From CAYZXL01 sp964482435 (GTDB lineage Bacteria; Auribacterota; JABMQX01): 64,000 nt of DNA. Under the pieces are notes generated by a model. The model searched no databases. It was not told the DNA's origin and saw only the letters and a program-made list of their open reading frames with translations. The stretch spans positions 1 through 64,000 of the forward strand of contig CAYZXL010000008.1 in the NCBI GenBank assembly GCA_964482435.1, read 5' to 3'. Position numbers and translations under genes: made by a program. Shown piece by piece: positions 49,054 through 55,583 of the stretch (position 1 is its first letter; each line of letters starts with the position of its first letter).

Positions 49054-50088
49054 TCAGGCGAAGAATATGCGCGCTTCATCGAACTGCTTCGGGTCAACGG
49101 TCCGCAGCTTCCCCGCAGCCTCCTTCAGGTCAACCGCCAGGAACTGCGTCCCTCGCAGGCTCACCATTTTCCCGAATTCGCCGCGGTCGGCTAACTCCAC
49201 TGCCTTGACGCCGAACCAAAGCCCCAGGAATCTATCGTATGCCGTCGGGCTACCACCTCTCTGGAGATGGCCAAGGACGACCGTCCGTGTCTCAAACCCG
49301 GTCCTTTTCTCGATTTCCCTGGCGACTATTTCGGCAAGTCCGCCGAGCCGCACGTGCCCGAACTGGTCTTTCGGCACGTCTTTCGTGACGAAGTCACCGC
49401 CGACCGCTGCTCCTTCCGCCACGGCGACGATGGCGAAATTCCGACCCCGCGCATGGCGCTTCTTGAGGAGGTCGCAGACTTCCTCCATCGTCATCTCCAC
49501 CTCCGGAATCATAATCACGTCTGCTCCTCCAGCCAGGCCGGCGTACAGAGCGATCCACCCGGCGTGTCGCCCCATCAGTTCGACAACCAGCACCCTGTCG
49601 TGGGACTCCGCAGTTGTGTGCAGCCTGTCAATCGCCTCCATGGCGATGTTCACCGCCGTGTCAAAGCCGAACGTCCTGTCGGTCCCGGAGAGGTCGTTAT
49701 CAATCGTCTTGGGAACGCCGACGGTGTTTATCCCTTCCCGGTACAGTCTGTAAGCCGCCCCGAGGGTGTCGTCTCCTCCGACGCAAATTAGTCCATCGAG
49801 CTTCAGCTCCCTGAAATTCTCCTTGACCTTTCGCATATCTTCTTCGGATTTGCAGGGATTGGTCCGCGATGTTCGCAGAATCGTCCCTCCCCTGTGCACA
49901 AGGCCGGAAACTGCCTCGCGGTCGAGGGGTATGGTGTCCTTCTCAAGCATCCCCGCCCATCCCCTTCTGATTCCTACTACCTCGTGATTCAGCGAGCCAG
50001 CCTTGCGGACTACGCCCGCGATGACCGCGTTGAGCCCGGGAGCATCTCCACCACCCGTCAGAACGCCGAACCTTTTGACTTGCGACAT
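49054..50088 (-). CDS. 6-phosphofructokinase, pyrophosphate-type signature
   Basis: 344 residues. Phosphorylates fructose 6-phosphate. FGVLTGGGDAPGLNAVIAGV is the N-terminal phosphate loop, VPKTIDNDLSGTDRTFGFDT carries the catalytic Asp (TIDND), VVELMGRHAGWIALYAGLAG and IMIPEVEM follow. The donor-selecting positions are Asp in VGGDDTLGA (Gly in E. coli ATP-PFK) and Lys in PKTIDND (Gly in E. coli), a pair typical of pyrophosphate-dependent or mixed-substrate group III enzymes. So a reversible PPi-PFK is predicted. Start ATG has GAAGGGAGAACG upstream. It lies near the end of the operon running from aroQ; rfaE2-like follows 147 bp later. Confidence 0.9.
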   Translation of the reverse strand: MSQVKRFGVLTGGGDAPGLNAVIAGVVRKAGSLNHEVVGIRRGWAGMLEKDTIPLDREAVSGLVHRGGTILRTSRTNPCKSEEDMRKVKENFRELKLDGLICVGGDDTLGAAYRLYREGINTVGVPKTIDNDLSGTDRTFGFDTAVNIAMEAIDRLHTTAESHDRVLVVELMGRHAGWIALYAGLAGGADVIMIPEVEMTMEEVCDLLKKRHARGRNFAIVAVAEGAAVGGDFVTKDVPKDQFGHVRLGGLAEIVAREIEKRTGFETRTVVLGHLQRGGSPTAYDRFLGLWFGVKAVELADRGEFGKMVSLRGTQFLAVDLKEAAGKLRTVDPKQFDEARIFFA

Positions 50089-50112
50089 CGTTCTCCCTTC
50101 TTCTCGGTTGAT

Positions 50113-50259
50113 TTACCAAAAGGTCAAGAACCTCGGCCTGGTCTTCCTTTTGCCGTGAAGTTCTTGACCCTGAAACGATTTCACCGGAACCGTTATGCTT
50201 TCCTGACCAAGCGCCTGTCTGTTTTCGGCGAGGACCTCAAGCGCTTTCTTCCTCTTCAC
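50113..50259 (-). CDS. Possible small basic protein overlapping amaP-like gene
   Basis: A 48-residue frame from a GTG at 50259, overlapping the end of the amaP-like gene by 23 bases in another frame and ending 24 bp before pfk. It reads MKRKKALEVLAENRQALGQE and then SITVPVKSFQGQELHGKRKT with a basic end (RPRFLTFW). Composition is protein-like and strongly basic, and it fills the gap neatly, but there is no good ribosome site and no recognised family. It could equally be chance. Confidence 0.3.
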   Translation of the reverse strand: MKRKKALEVLAENRQALGQESITVPVKSFQGQELHGKRKTRPRFLTFW

Positions 50260-50824
50260 CAGGGGCAGCTTTCTGGACTTCCTTCTCCGCCCCGGTCTCC
50301 CGGCTGACTGTCCTCATAACGAACACCTTCACCTGATGCACGTTCGCCAGCCCGAAGAAGTCCTGGATTTGAGTTTTGATAGTCTTCTGGATTTTGGCGG
50401 TGGCGGTCTGAATGTTTTTGTCATCCCACAGCGAGACCTTCAGGTCAACGCTGACGCCGTCGTCTCGCGGCTCGATCGTCGGGATCGCGTCCTTCACCTC
50501 CCAGAAGGACCTTGCCAGCCGCCTCACAAAATCCTCGATGGCGCTGACGGCAATCACGACCTCGCCATCGGGGCTATCGAAGGCGATGCAATCCTCCCTT
50601 TTCGTCGAGAGATACTGTGCGAAAATAAAGACCAGACCGACGAGTATCGCGAGGATGCCCACCAGCTTTCCCCAGAAAGTCTGAATAAACCCGTCAACAC
50701 TCATCGTGTCAAAACTCGCCTTAGACGAGACAATGAAGAACGTCCCCGCGGCGATGAACACCATCGTGTAGAGGACCACGCACACCAGGCCGATTATCTT
50801 GAAAACGTTGTTGAACCCTCTCAT
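50237..50824 (-). CDS. AmaP-like Asp23 membrane anchor protein
   Basis: 195 residues. Two membrane spans (IGLVCVVLYTMVFIAAGTFF; LVGILAILVGLVFIFAQYLS) followed by a soluble alpha/beta part (EVVIAVSAIEDFVRRLARSF ... GVSVDLKVSLWDDKNIQTAT ... QVKVFVM). This matches the layout of AmaP, the membrane anchor of Asp23 in Firmicutes, with a degenerate Asp23-like fold after the spans. It overlaps the stop of the asp23-family gene (ATGA), so the two proteins are made together and probably bind. The acidic tail (AAPGEEEESA) is disordered. Function in a diderm bacterium is unknown; an envelope-stress role is a guess from Firmicutes. Confidence 0.8.
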   Translation of the reverse strand: MRGFNNVFKIIGLVCVVLYTMVFIAAGTFFIVSSKASFDTMSVDGFIQTFWGKLVGILAILVGLVFIFAQYLSTKREDCIAFDSPDGEVVIAVSAIEDFVRRLARSFWEVKDAIPTIEPRDDGVSVDLKVSLWDDKNIQTATAKIQKTIKTQIQDFFGLANVHQVKVFVMRTVSRETGAEKEVQKAAPGEEEESA

Positions 50825-51297
50825 CGCTCGTTCTCCTTGGTTTCCTCCGTCTCCGAAGGCGTTTCATCCTCGTCCGGCGCGGCTTCCTCCTCAGCGGGCG
50901 CCTCAATCGTCGGAGGGAAGCGCATTCCCTGAATCGTCACGTTGACCGCCCGAACGTACTTCCCTGTCATATCCTCCACGGCTTGCCTTATCTTGCTCTG
51001 AATGTTCGCCGCCACATCGGGAATCCGGATGCCGTAGTCCAGAATCACGGAAACGTCTATGGTGATCTCCTTGTCGCTCGCCTCGACCTTGATCCCCTTG
51101 CTGGCTCCTTTTCTGCCGAGGATTCCGCTGACGATTCCGCCGGAAGCTGACGCTACGCCCTCTATTTCCGACAGCACCGTTGCCACAATGGTCACGATGA
51201 CGTCTTCGCTGATTCGCGTGGCGTCCTCGTGATCGGCTTCCTCAATCTCGGGTATCTCGTACCTCTCTTTTTCTTCCTCTTGTCGCTTCTCCCTCAT
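50821..51297 (-). CDS. Asp23/Gls24 family protein
   Basis: 158 residues. ATRISEDVIVTIVATVLSEI, GVASASGGIVSGILGRKGAS, GIKVEASDKEITIDVSVILD and IPDVAANIQSKIRQAVEDMT are the DUF322/Asp23 pattern, a small cytosolic alpha/beta fold. The first ~20 and last ~35 residues are charged and disordered (PAEEEAAPDEDETPSETEET). In Firmicutes family members sit at the membrane via AmaP and are linked to cell-envelope stress; the neighbouring accBC genes are a frequent context. The start follows GGAGCAAAGCCGAACA. It lies 42 bp after accC and overlaps the amaP-like gene. Confidence 0.9.
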   Translation of the reverse strand: MREKRQEEEKERYEIPEIEEADHEDATRISEDVIVTIVATVLSEIEGVASASGGIVSGILGRKGASKGIKVEASDKEITIDVSVILDYGIRIPDVAANIQSKIRQAVEDMTGKYVRAVNVTIQGMRFPPTIEAPAEEEAAPDEDETPSETEETKENER

Positions 51298-51339
51298 TGT
51301 TCGGCTTTGCTCCCCTGGGACTTCGCTAATTGCGTGTGG

Positions 51340-52680
51340 CTACTCCACCAATTCCTCGACCAGGCTCATGCGGTAATCGCCTCTCACGAACCGGCTGTCC
51401 TCGATGACTCGCCGATGAAATGGAATAGTAGTCGGCACCCCCTCGATGATTGTCTCGTCGAGGGCGCGCCGCATTGTGCTGATTGCGTCTTCGCGCGTTT
51501 TCCCGTGGGCGATTATTTTCGCCAGCAATGAATCGTAGAAACTCGGAATCGTATAGCCGGAGTACAGGTGAGTGTCAACCCTCACATTCGGCCCGCCCGG
51601 CGGCACAAACAGGCTGACCCGCCCGCATTGCGGCACGAACCCTCTGTCCGGGTCCTCCGCATTTATCCGGCATTCAATCGCTGCCCCCTGCCGACGGACG
51701 TTCTTCTGGTCAACGCTGAGTTCTTCGCCGAAGGCTATTCTCAATTGCTCCTTGACGATGTCCACGCCGGTGACCATTTCGGTTACAGTGTGCTCCACCT
51801 GAATGCGCGTGTTCATCTCAATGAAATAGAAGTTTCCCTCTACGTCCACCAGAAACTCCACCGTCCCCGCGCTAACGTACCCCGCTTCCTTTGCAAGTCT
51901 GACGGCCATGGCGCATATTTTCTTTCTGACGTCATCGGGAATCCCAGGGGACGGGGACTCCTCGACGAGCTTCTGGTGCCGGCGCTGGATGGTGCAATCC
52001 CTATCGCCCAGGTGGATGATATTTCCCTTCGTGTCGGCGAGAATCTGAGCCTCGACGTGCCGCGGCTGCTCGATGTATTTCTCAATATAGACGTCCGGCG
52101 ACCCGAAGGACGCTTCCGCCTCCGCCTGCGCCGTCGCAAAGGCGCTGACCATCGCCAGGTCGTTATGGGCGATTCTCATTCCTCGCCCGCCGCCCCCAGC
52201 GGATGCTTTCACGATGACCGGATAGCCGATTTCCTGGACTATCTTCAGCGCCTCGTTCTTATCCTTCACGACGCCGTCGCTGCCGGGGACGATCGGAACG
52301 CCTATCTTTTTCGCCAGTTGTCGAGCCTGCGACTTGTTTCCCATTCTCATGATAGCTTCGGAAGGAGGCCCGATGAACTTGATGTGGCAGCTTTCACAAA
52401 TCTCCGCGAAATGGGCATCTTCTGCCAGGAAGCCGTATCCGGGGTGAATCGCTTCCACGTTCGCTATTTCCGCCGCCGTAATGATTGCCGGGATGTGAAG
52501 GTAACTCGACGCACTCGGGCTGTTCCCGATGCAGATCGCATCGTCCGCAAGGCGAACGTGGAGACAATCCCGGTCGCCCTTGGAATAGACCGCGACGGTC
52601 TTGATACCAAGCTCCCGGCACGCCCGAATAATTCGGACGGCAATCTCACCTCTGTTGGCAATCAAGACTGTCTCAAACAC
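51340..52680 (-). CDS. accC: Biotin carboxylase subunit of acetyl-CoA carboxylase
   Basis: 446 residues from the GTG at 52680, which has GGGAG eight bases upstream and begins the usual MFETVLIANRGEIAVRIIRA; an ATG six codons earlier (52698) is the alternative. ATP-dependent carboxylation of biotin on AccB, the first step of malonyl-CoA synthesis. Motifs: YLHIPAIITAAEIANVEAIH-PGYGFLAE, KASAGGGGRGMRIAHNDLAM (Gly-rich ATP loop), EKYIEQPRHVEAQILADTKG, LGDRDCTIQRRHQKLVEESP, FIEMNTRIQVEHTVTEMVTG (catalytic ENRxQVEH region with Thr for Asn position variation), and AEDPDRGFVPQCG. accB lies 380 bp upstream, with a small lipoprotein gene between them. Carboxyltransferase subunits are elsewhere. Confidence 0.95.
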   Translation of the reverse strand: MFETVLIANRGEIAVRIIRACRELGIKTVAVYSKGDRDCLHVRLADDAICIGNSPSASSYLHIPAIITAAEIANVEAIHPGYGFLAEDAHFAEICESCHIKFIGPPSEAIMRMGNKSQARQLAKKIGVPIVPGSDGVVKDKNEALKIVQEIGYPVIVKASAGGGGRGMRIAHNDLAMVSAFATAQAEAEASFGSPDVYIEKYIEQPRHVEAQILADTKGNIIHLGDRDCTIQRRHQKLVEESPSPGIPDDVRKKICAMAVRLAKEAGYVSAGTVEFLVDVEGNFYFIEMNTRIQVEHTVTEMVTGVDIVKEQLRIAFGEELSVDQKNVRRQGAAIECRINAEDPDRGFVPQCGRVSLFVPPGGPNVRVDTHLYSGYTIPSFYDSLLAKIIAHGKTREDAISTMRRALDETIIEGVPTTIPFHRRVIEDSRFVRGDYRMSLVEELVE

Positions 52681-52707
52681 AGCTTCGGCTCCCTGCAAAA
52701 AGCCCTG

Positions 52708-53022
52708 CTAAACTATTGTCCACTCCGTGACTCTGCCCCCCGCGAAAGTAATTACCAGGCATGCCGCCCACGGCTCTCCCTTCTCTTCTTCCTCTTCGCA
52801 TACGATCAACTCCGTGGACGAATGCGGATAATACCAAACCTCTCGATTCCCTTCCGCCTTCGCAGTCACTGGCTCACCCAGGACTGCCGCCACCTGCTGC
52901 TTTGTCATCCCCGCGCGCAAATGACCCGCGCTTTCCGACGCCCTTCCCGACGCGGATTTGCCGAGGCAGCCAGTCAAGGCCAGTAAACTCAAACCCAACA
53001 GTACCGCAGCAGCCCTGCCCAT
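52708..53022 (-). CDS. Small BamE/SmpA-like lipoprotein
   Basis: 104 residues from the ATG at 53022 (GGGAGAAG upstream). Lipoprotein signal MGRAAAVLLGLSLLALTGC with lipobox LTGC. The mature part has the short BamE/SmpA-like pattern: HLRAGMTKQQVAAVLGEPVT, then REVWYYP and VITFAGGRVTEW. In this pattern a helix with 'GMTxxQVxxxLGxP' precedes a two-stranded sheet. True BamE is part of the outer-membrane beta-barrel assembly machine, but many unrelated lipoproteins share the fold. It sits between accB and accC, an unusual insertion in a normally adjacent pair. Location: lipid-anchored in the envelope. Confidence 0.8.
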   Translation of the reverse strand: MGRAAAVLLGLSLLALTGCLGKSASGRASESAGHLRAGMTKQQVAAVLGEPVTAKAEGNREVWYYPHSSTELIVCEEEEEKGEPWAACLVITFAGGRVTEWTIV

Positions 53023-53057
53023 GACTTCTCCCTGGGCCCGCACCCCACCGCGCCCCT

Positions 53058-53513
53058 TTAGTCCTTTTTTATCTGGAAAAGCGGTTGCCCGTACTCCACG
53101 GGTTCCGCGTTACTCACAAGGATTTCAGCTATCGTCCCGCTTACCTCCGCGGGAATCTCGTTCATCACTTTCATTGCTTCGATGATGCACACGATGTCGG
53201 TCGGTTCGACTCTCTGTCCGACGGTCACGTAAGGAGGAGAATCAGGGGAAGCCGCCGTGTAAAAGGTCCCCACCATCGGCGAAACAATCACATGTGTCTC
53301 TTCCTCTACCGCTTTAGGTTTCTCTGCCACGGGGGACGGCACCGATACGTTCTGTGCCAGAACCGCCGGCATGGGAGCAGTAGCGGAAACCACCATTGGC
53401 TGCCCCTTCTTGAGCGAAATCCTGAAACCTTCCCTCTCCAGTTCGAATTCGACGAGGTTGTTGTCGTCCATCAGCCGGATGATTTTCTGAATCTCCTCCA
53501 GGTCCAATTCCAT
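53058..53513 (-). CDS. accB: Biotin carboxyl carrier protein of acetyl-CoA carboxylase
   Basis: 151 residues from the ATG at 53513, with GGAG eight bases upstream; MELDLEEIQKIIRLMDDNNL followed by EFELEREGFRISLKKG is the family start. A Pro/Ala/Val linker (~45-75) leads to the biotinyl domain: VIVSPMVGTFYTAASPDSPP, VGQRVEPTDIVCIIEAMKVM (biotin on Lys of EAMKV) and EIPAEVSGTIAEILVSNAEP, ending YGQPLFQIKKD. It carries carboxybiotin between AccC and the carboxyltransferase. In the operon aroQ-pepQ-accB-lipoprotein-accC. Confidence 0.95.
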   Translation of the reverse strand: MELDLEEIQKIIRLMDDNNLVEFELEREGFRISLKKGQPMVVSATAPMPAVLAQNVSVPSPVAEKPKAVEEETHVIVSPMVGTFYTAASPDSPPYVTVGQRVEPTDIVCIIEAMKVMNEIPAEVSGTIAEILVSNAEPVEYGQPLFQIKKD

Positions 53514-53585
53514 CCTATTGTCTCCTCGAGGCCAGTAACGCAAGCCGTCGGCTTCCCTCACCGAACAGCTCGCACGTCGCCTCTC

Positions 53586-54662
53586 TCACATGAACGGTCG
53601 CGGAACCTTCGGAAAACTCGACAGCACCTCGCAACCCTTCTCCGTGACCAGAATATCGTCCTCGATTCTCACTCCACCCCATCCCGGGATGTAAATTCCC
53701 GGCTCGATAGTGACCACCATTCCTTTCCGGCAAATGCCTTCGCTTTTGGCGGAGATGCGAGGCAACTCGTGAACCTTCAGGCCGAGGCCGTGCCCCAGCC
53801 CATGCCCGAAATTCTCGCCGTATCCGCTCTTAGAAATCAACTCGCGAGCCGCACGGTCTATGGAAACCAGCTTCACCCCCGGCCTTATCCTGTCAATAGC
53901 CGCCTGCTGAGCGTCGAGAACGATGGTGTAAATCTCCTTCTCTTTGGGCTTCATGGTACGTGAGAGCCATGTCCGTGTCAAGTCAGCATGATAGCCCTCC
54001 ACCGAAGTCCCCAAATCAATGAGGAGGATGTCGCTCATCCTCAACTTCCTCGTCGAGCCGACGTAATGCGGCATGGAACTCCCTTCCCCGAAAGCCACAA
54101 TCGGTTGAAAATCGGTTTGGCCGCCGCCGTTCAGCTTGAAGAAGACTTCCAGTTCTACCGCCAGGTCCTTCTCACTCACCCCCGGCTCAAAAAACGTCCG
54201 GATGTGCCGCAGCGCTCTCTCCGTCAGGCTCACCGCTTTCCTGATGAGCGCGACTTCTTGTTCTTCCTTGACCGCCCGCAGGTTCTCAACTTTGTCCTTC
54301 AATGGAACAAGCTTCTTTTCTCCAACTTTCCCGGCCAGTTCCGCGTACTGCGCGTGAGATAGCACTCTCGACTCAAAGCCGAGGCGCCGGATCTTCCGCT
54401 TGCGAACCTCCGTCTTCACCTCCTCCAGGTAATCGTGAGATGTCCTGATGACGGCGTCGGCCCGAACGTTTTTCTCGGCTGTCTCGATGTACCGGAAGTC
54501 GGTGAAGAAAACCGTCTCTTTCAAGCCGACCAGAAAAAGGGAAAACGAACTCCTGAATCCGGTCAGATAGGCGATATTGGTCAGGTCGCTCACCAATAGC
54601 GCGTCCACCCTGTCATCCGCGATAGCCCGACGCAACCGCCTCACCCGCTTACTGAATTCCAT
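53586..54662 (-). CDS. pepQ: M24-family Xaa-Pro peptidase
   Basis: 358 residues. Creatinase/aminopeptidase P fold: N-terminal domain (KRVRRLRRAIADDRVDALLV; SDLTNIAYLTGFRSSFSLFL) and pita-bread catalytic domain. Metal ligands are visible: Asp in ILLIDLGTSVEGYHADLTRT (two Asp), His in NFGHGLGHGLGLKVHELPRI, Glu in VVTIEPGIYIPGWGGVRIED and the last Glu/Asp in RIEDDILVTEKGCEVLS. It should cleave Xaa-Pro bonds using two metal ions, in the cytosol. The aroQ-pepQ-accB-accC order is widespread (in Firmicutes with efp between). The symbol pepQ is by position; pepP-type activity cannot be excluded. Confidence 0.92.
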   Translation of the reverse strand: MEFSKRVRRLRRAIADDRVDALLVSDLTNIAYLTGFRSSFSLFLVGLKETVFFTDFRYIETAEKNVRADAVIRTSHDYLEEVKTEVRKRKIRRLGFESRVLSHAQYAELAGKVGEKKLVPLKDKVENLRAVKEEQEVALIRKAVSLTERALRHIRTFFEPGVSEKDLAVELEVFFKLNGGGQTDFQPIVAFGEGSSMPHYVGSTRKLRMSDILLIDLGTSVEGYHADLTRTWLSRTMKPKEKEIYTIVLDAQQAAIDRIRPGVKLVSIDRAARELISKSGYGENFGHGLGHGLGLKVHELPRISAKSEGICRKGMVVTIEPGIYIPGWGGVRIEDDILVTEKGCEVLSSFPKVPRPFM

Positions 54663-54715
54663 ACTTTTTCGTCCTTTCCGCGCCGTTTCCTTCCCAACCG
54701 GTCAAAGCCCTGCCA

Positions 54716-55156
54716 TCATCCCTTTTTCCCGAAGAGGCGAACCGCCGCCTGCAATGCGAGGTGGTAGCTCTCTTCACCGAAACCGGAGATTGTCCCCACA
54801 ACCACGTCCGAGATCAGAGACCTCCGCCGGAAATCCTCCCTCTTCGCCGGGTTGCTCAGATGCACTTCTATCGCCGGAATTCCCGCCGCCAGCAGTGCAT
54901 CCCGAATGGCGACGCTCGTGTGTGTGAACGCCGCCGGATTGATTACAAGCGCCTCAAATTGCCCCTTCGCTTTCTGGATTCTCTCGACGATTTCCCCCTC
55001 GTGATTCGATTGAAAGAAAACGACCTCGACGCCCGCCTCTCGCGCCCTGTCGCGAAGTCGGTCGTTAATCTGGTCGAGCGTCGCCCGCCCGTAAATCGAA
55101 GGCTCCCTCTCTCCCAGCAGATTCAAATTCGGTCCATTCAGAAAAAGAATTCGCAT
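54716..55156 (-). CDS. aroQ: 3-dehydroquinate dehydratase, type II
   Basis: 146 residues, the standard length. Dehydrates 3-dehydroquinate to 3-dehydroshikimate, the step before AroE. MRILFLNGPNLNLLGEREPS and IYG contain the family start with the catalytic Arg (GxR region reads GEREPSIYG); the catalytic Tyr lies in IYGRATLDQI; FFQSNHEGEIVERIQ and LVINPAAFTHTSVAIRDAL (with the catalytic His) and EVHLSNPAKREDFRRRSLIS follow, ending GFGEESYHLALQAAV. The enzyme forms a dodecamer. First gene of the long minus-strand operon; aroE is at 46.6 kb, so the two shikimate genes are separate. Confidence 0.95.
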   Translation of the reverse strand: MRILFLNGPNLNLLGEREPSIYGRATLDQINDRLRDRAREAGVEVVFFQSNHEGEIVERIQKAKGQFEALVINPAAFTHTSVAIRDALLAAGIPAIEVHLSNPAKREDFRRRSLISDVVVGTISGFGEESYHLALQAAVRLFGKKG

Positions 55157-55583
55157 CGGCCTCCCCCTTCCTACCGCGAATAGACGTTCAGCGACCTTCT
55201 GCCTGCCGCCTCACTTGACATTGGGGAACAACATCCCCTTCGGCCATCAACCGCCTTGATTATATTCCTTCCCGCACCCAAGTAAAGCCATTTCCCGGGT
55301 GTGGTTGCGGATCGGTGGCAGATTTGGAGCCTCGAGCTCAGCTCTTCTCGTGGCATGGGCGTCTCGCCCGTGGTTGATGTCGCGTAAGGCTGACATGGGC
55401 AAGATGCCCATGCCACCAAAATACAGCCGCACCCCATTTCCCCCGGTCGCGCGCCAATGCCGGGATAGCGTCCCACCTTCCCTTTAGAATCCCCTGGCAG
55501 CGGGCAGGCCGTCCATCCTGTAAATCCCGTCAAAAATACCCTCGGCTGGGGCAGCTCTGGGATCGGACCTCGTATTTCTGAAC
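55157..55583. other. Intergenic stretch with MITE-like element and AATCCTGT repeat
   Basis: No gene seen. It holds the inverted-repeat element at 55297-55434 and, near 55514-55536, CATCCTGTAAATCCCGTC, a piece of the repeat family seen at 17.1 and 45.2 kb. Confidence 0.65.
55297..55434 (-). mobile_element. Small inverted-repeat element (MITE-like), copy D
   Basis: 138 bp. Plus-strand ends are GGGTGTGGTTG and CAGCCGCACCC. Exact 8-bp target duplication CATTTCCC on both sides (55289-55296 and 55435-55442). Its first ~40 bp in reverse orientation match copy A at 14714, including GGTGGCATGGGCATCTTG. The interior has two related CATGGGC/GCCCATG palindromes. Confidence 0.88.

Noticed and set aside
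51568..52986. 472-codon plus-strand frame
   Set aside because: Opposite strand of accC, which is certain from its motifs; the translation has no family resemblance.
53085..53963. 292-codon plus-strand frame
   Set aside because: Lies across accB and the M24 peptidase on the opposite strand; a by-product of high GC.
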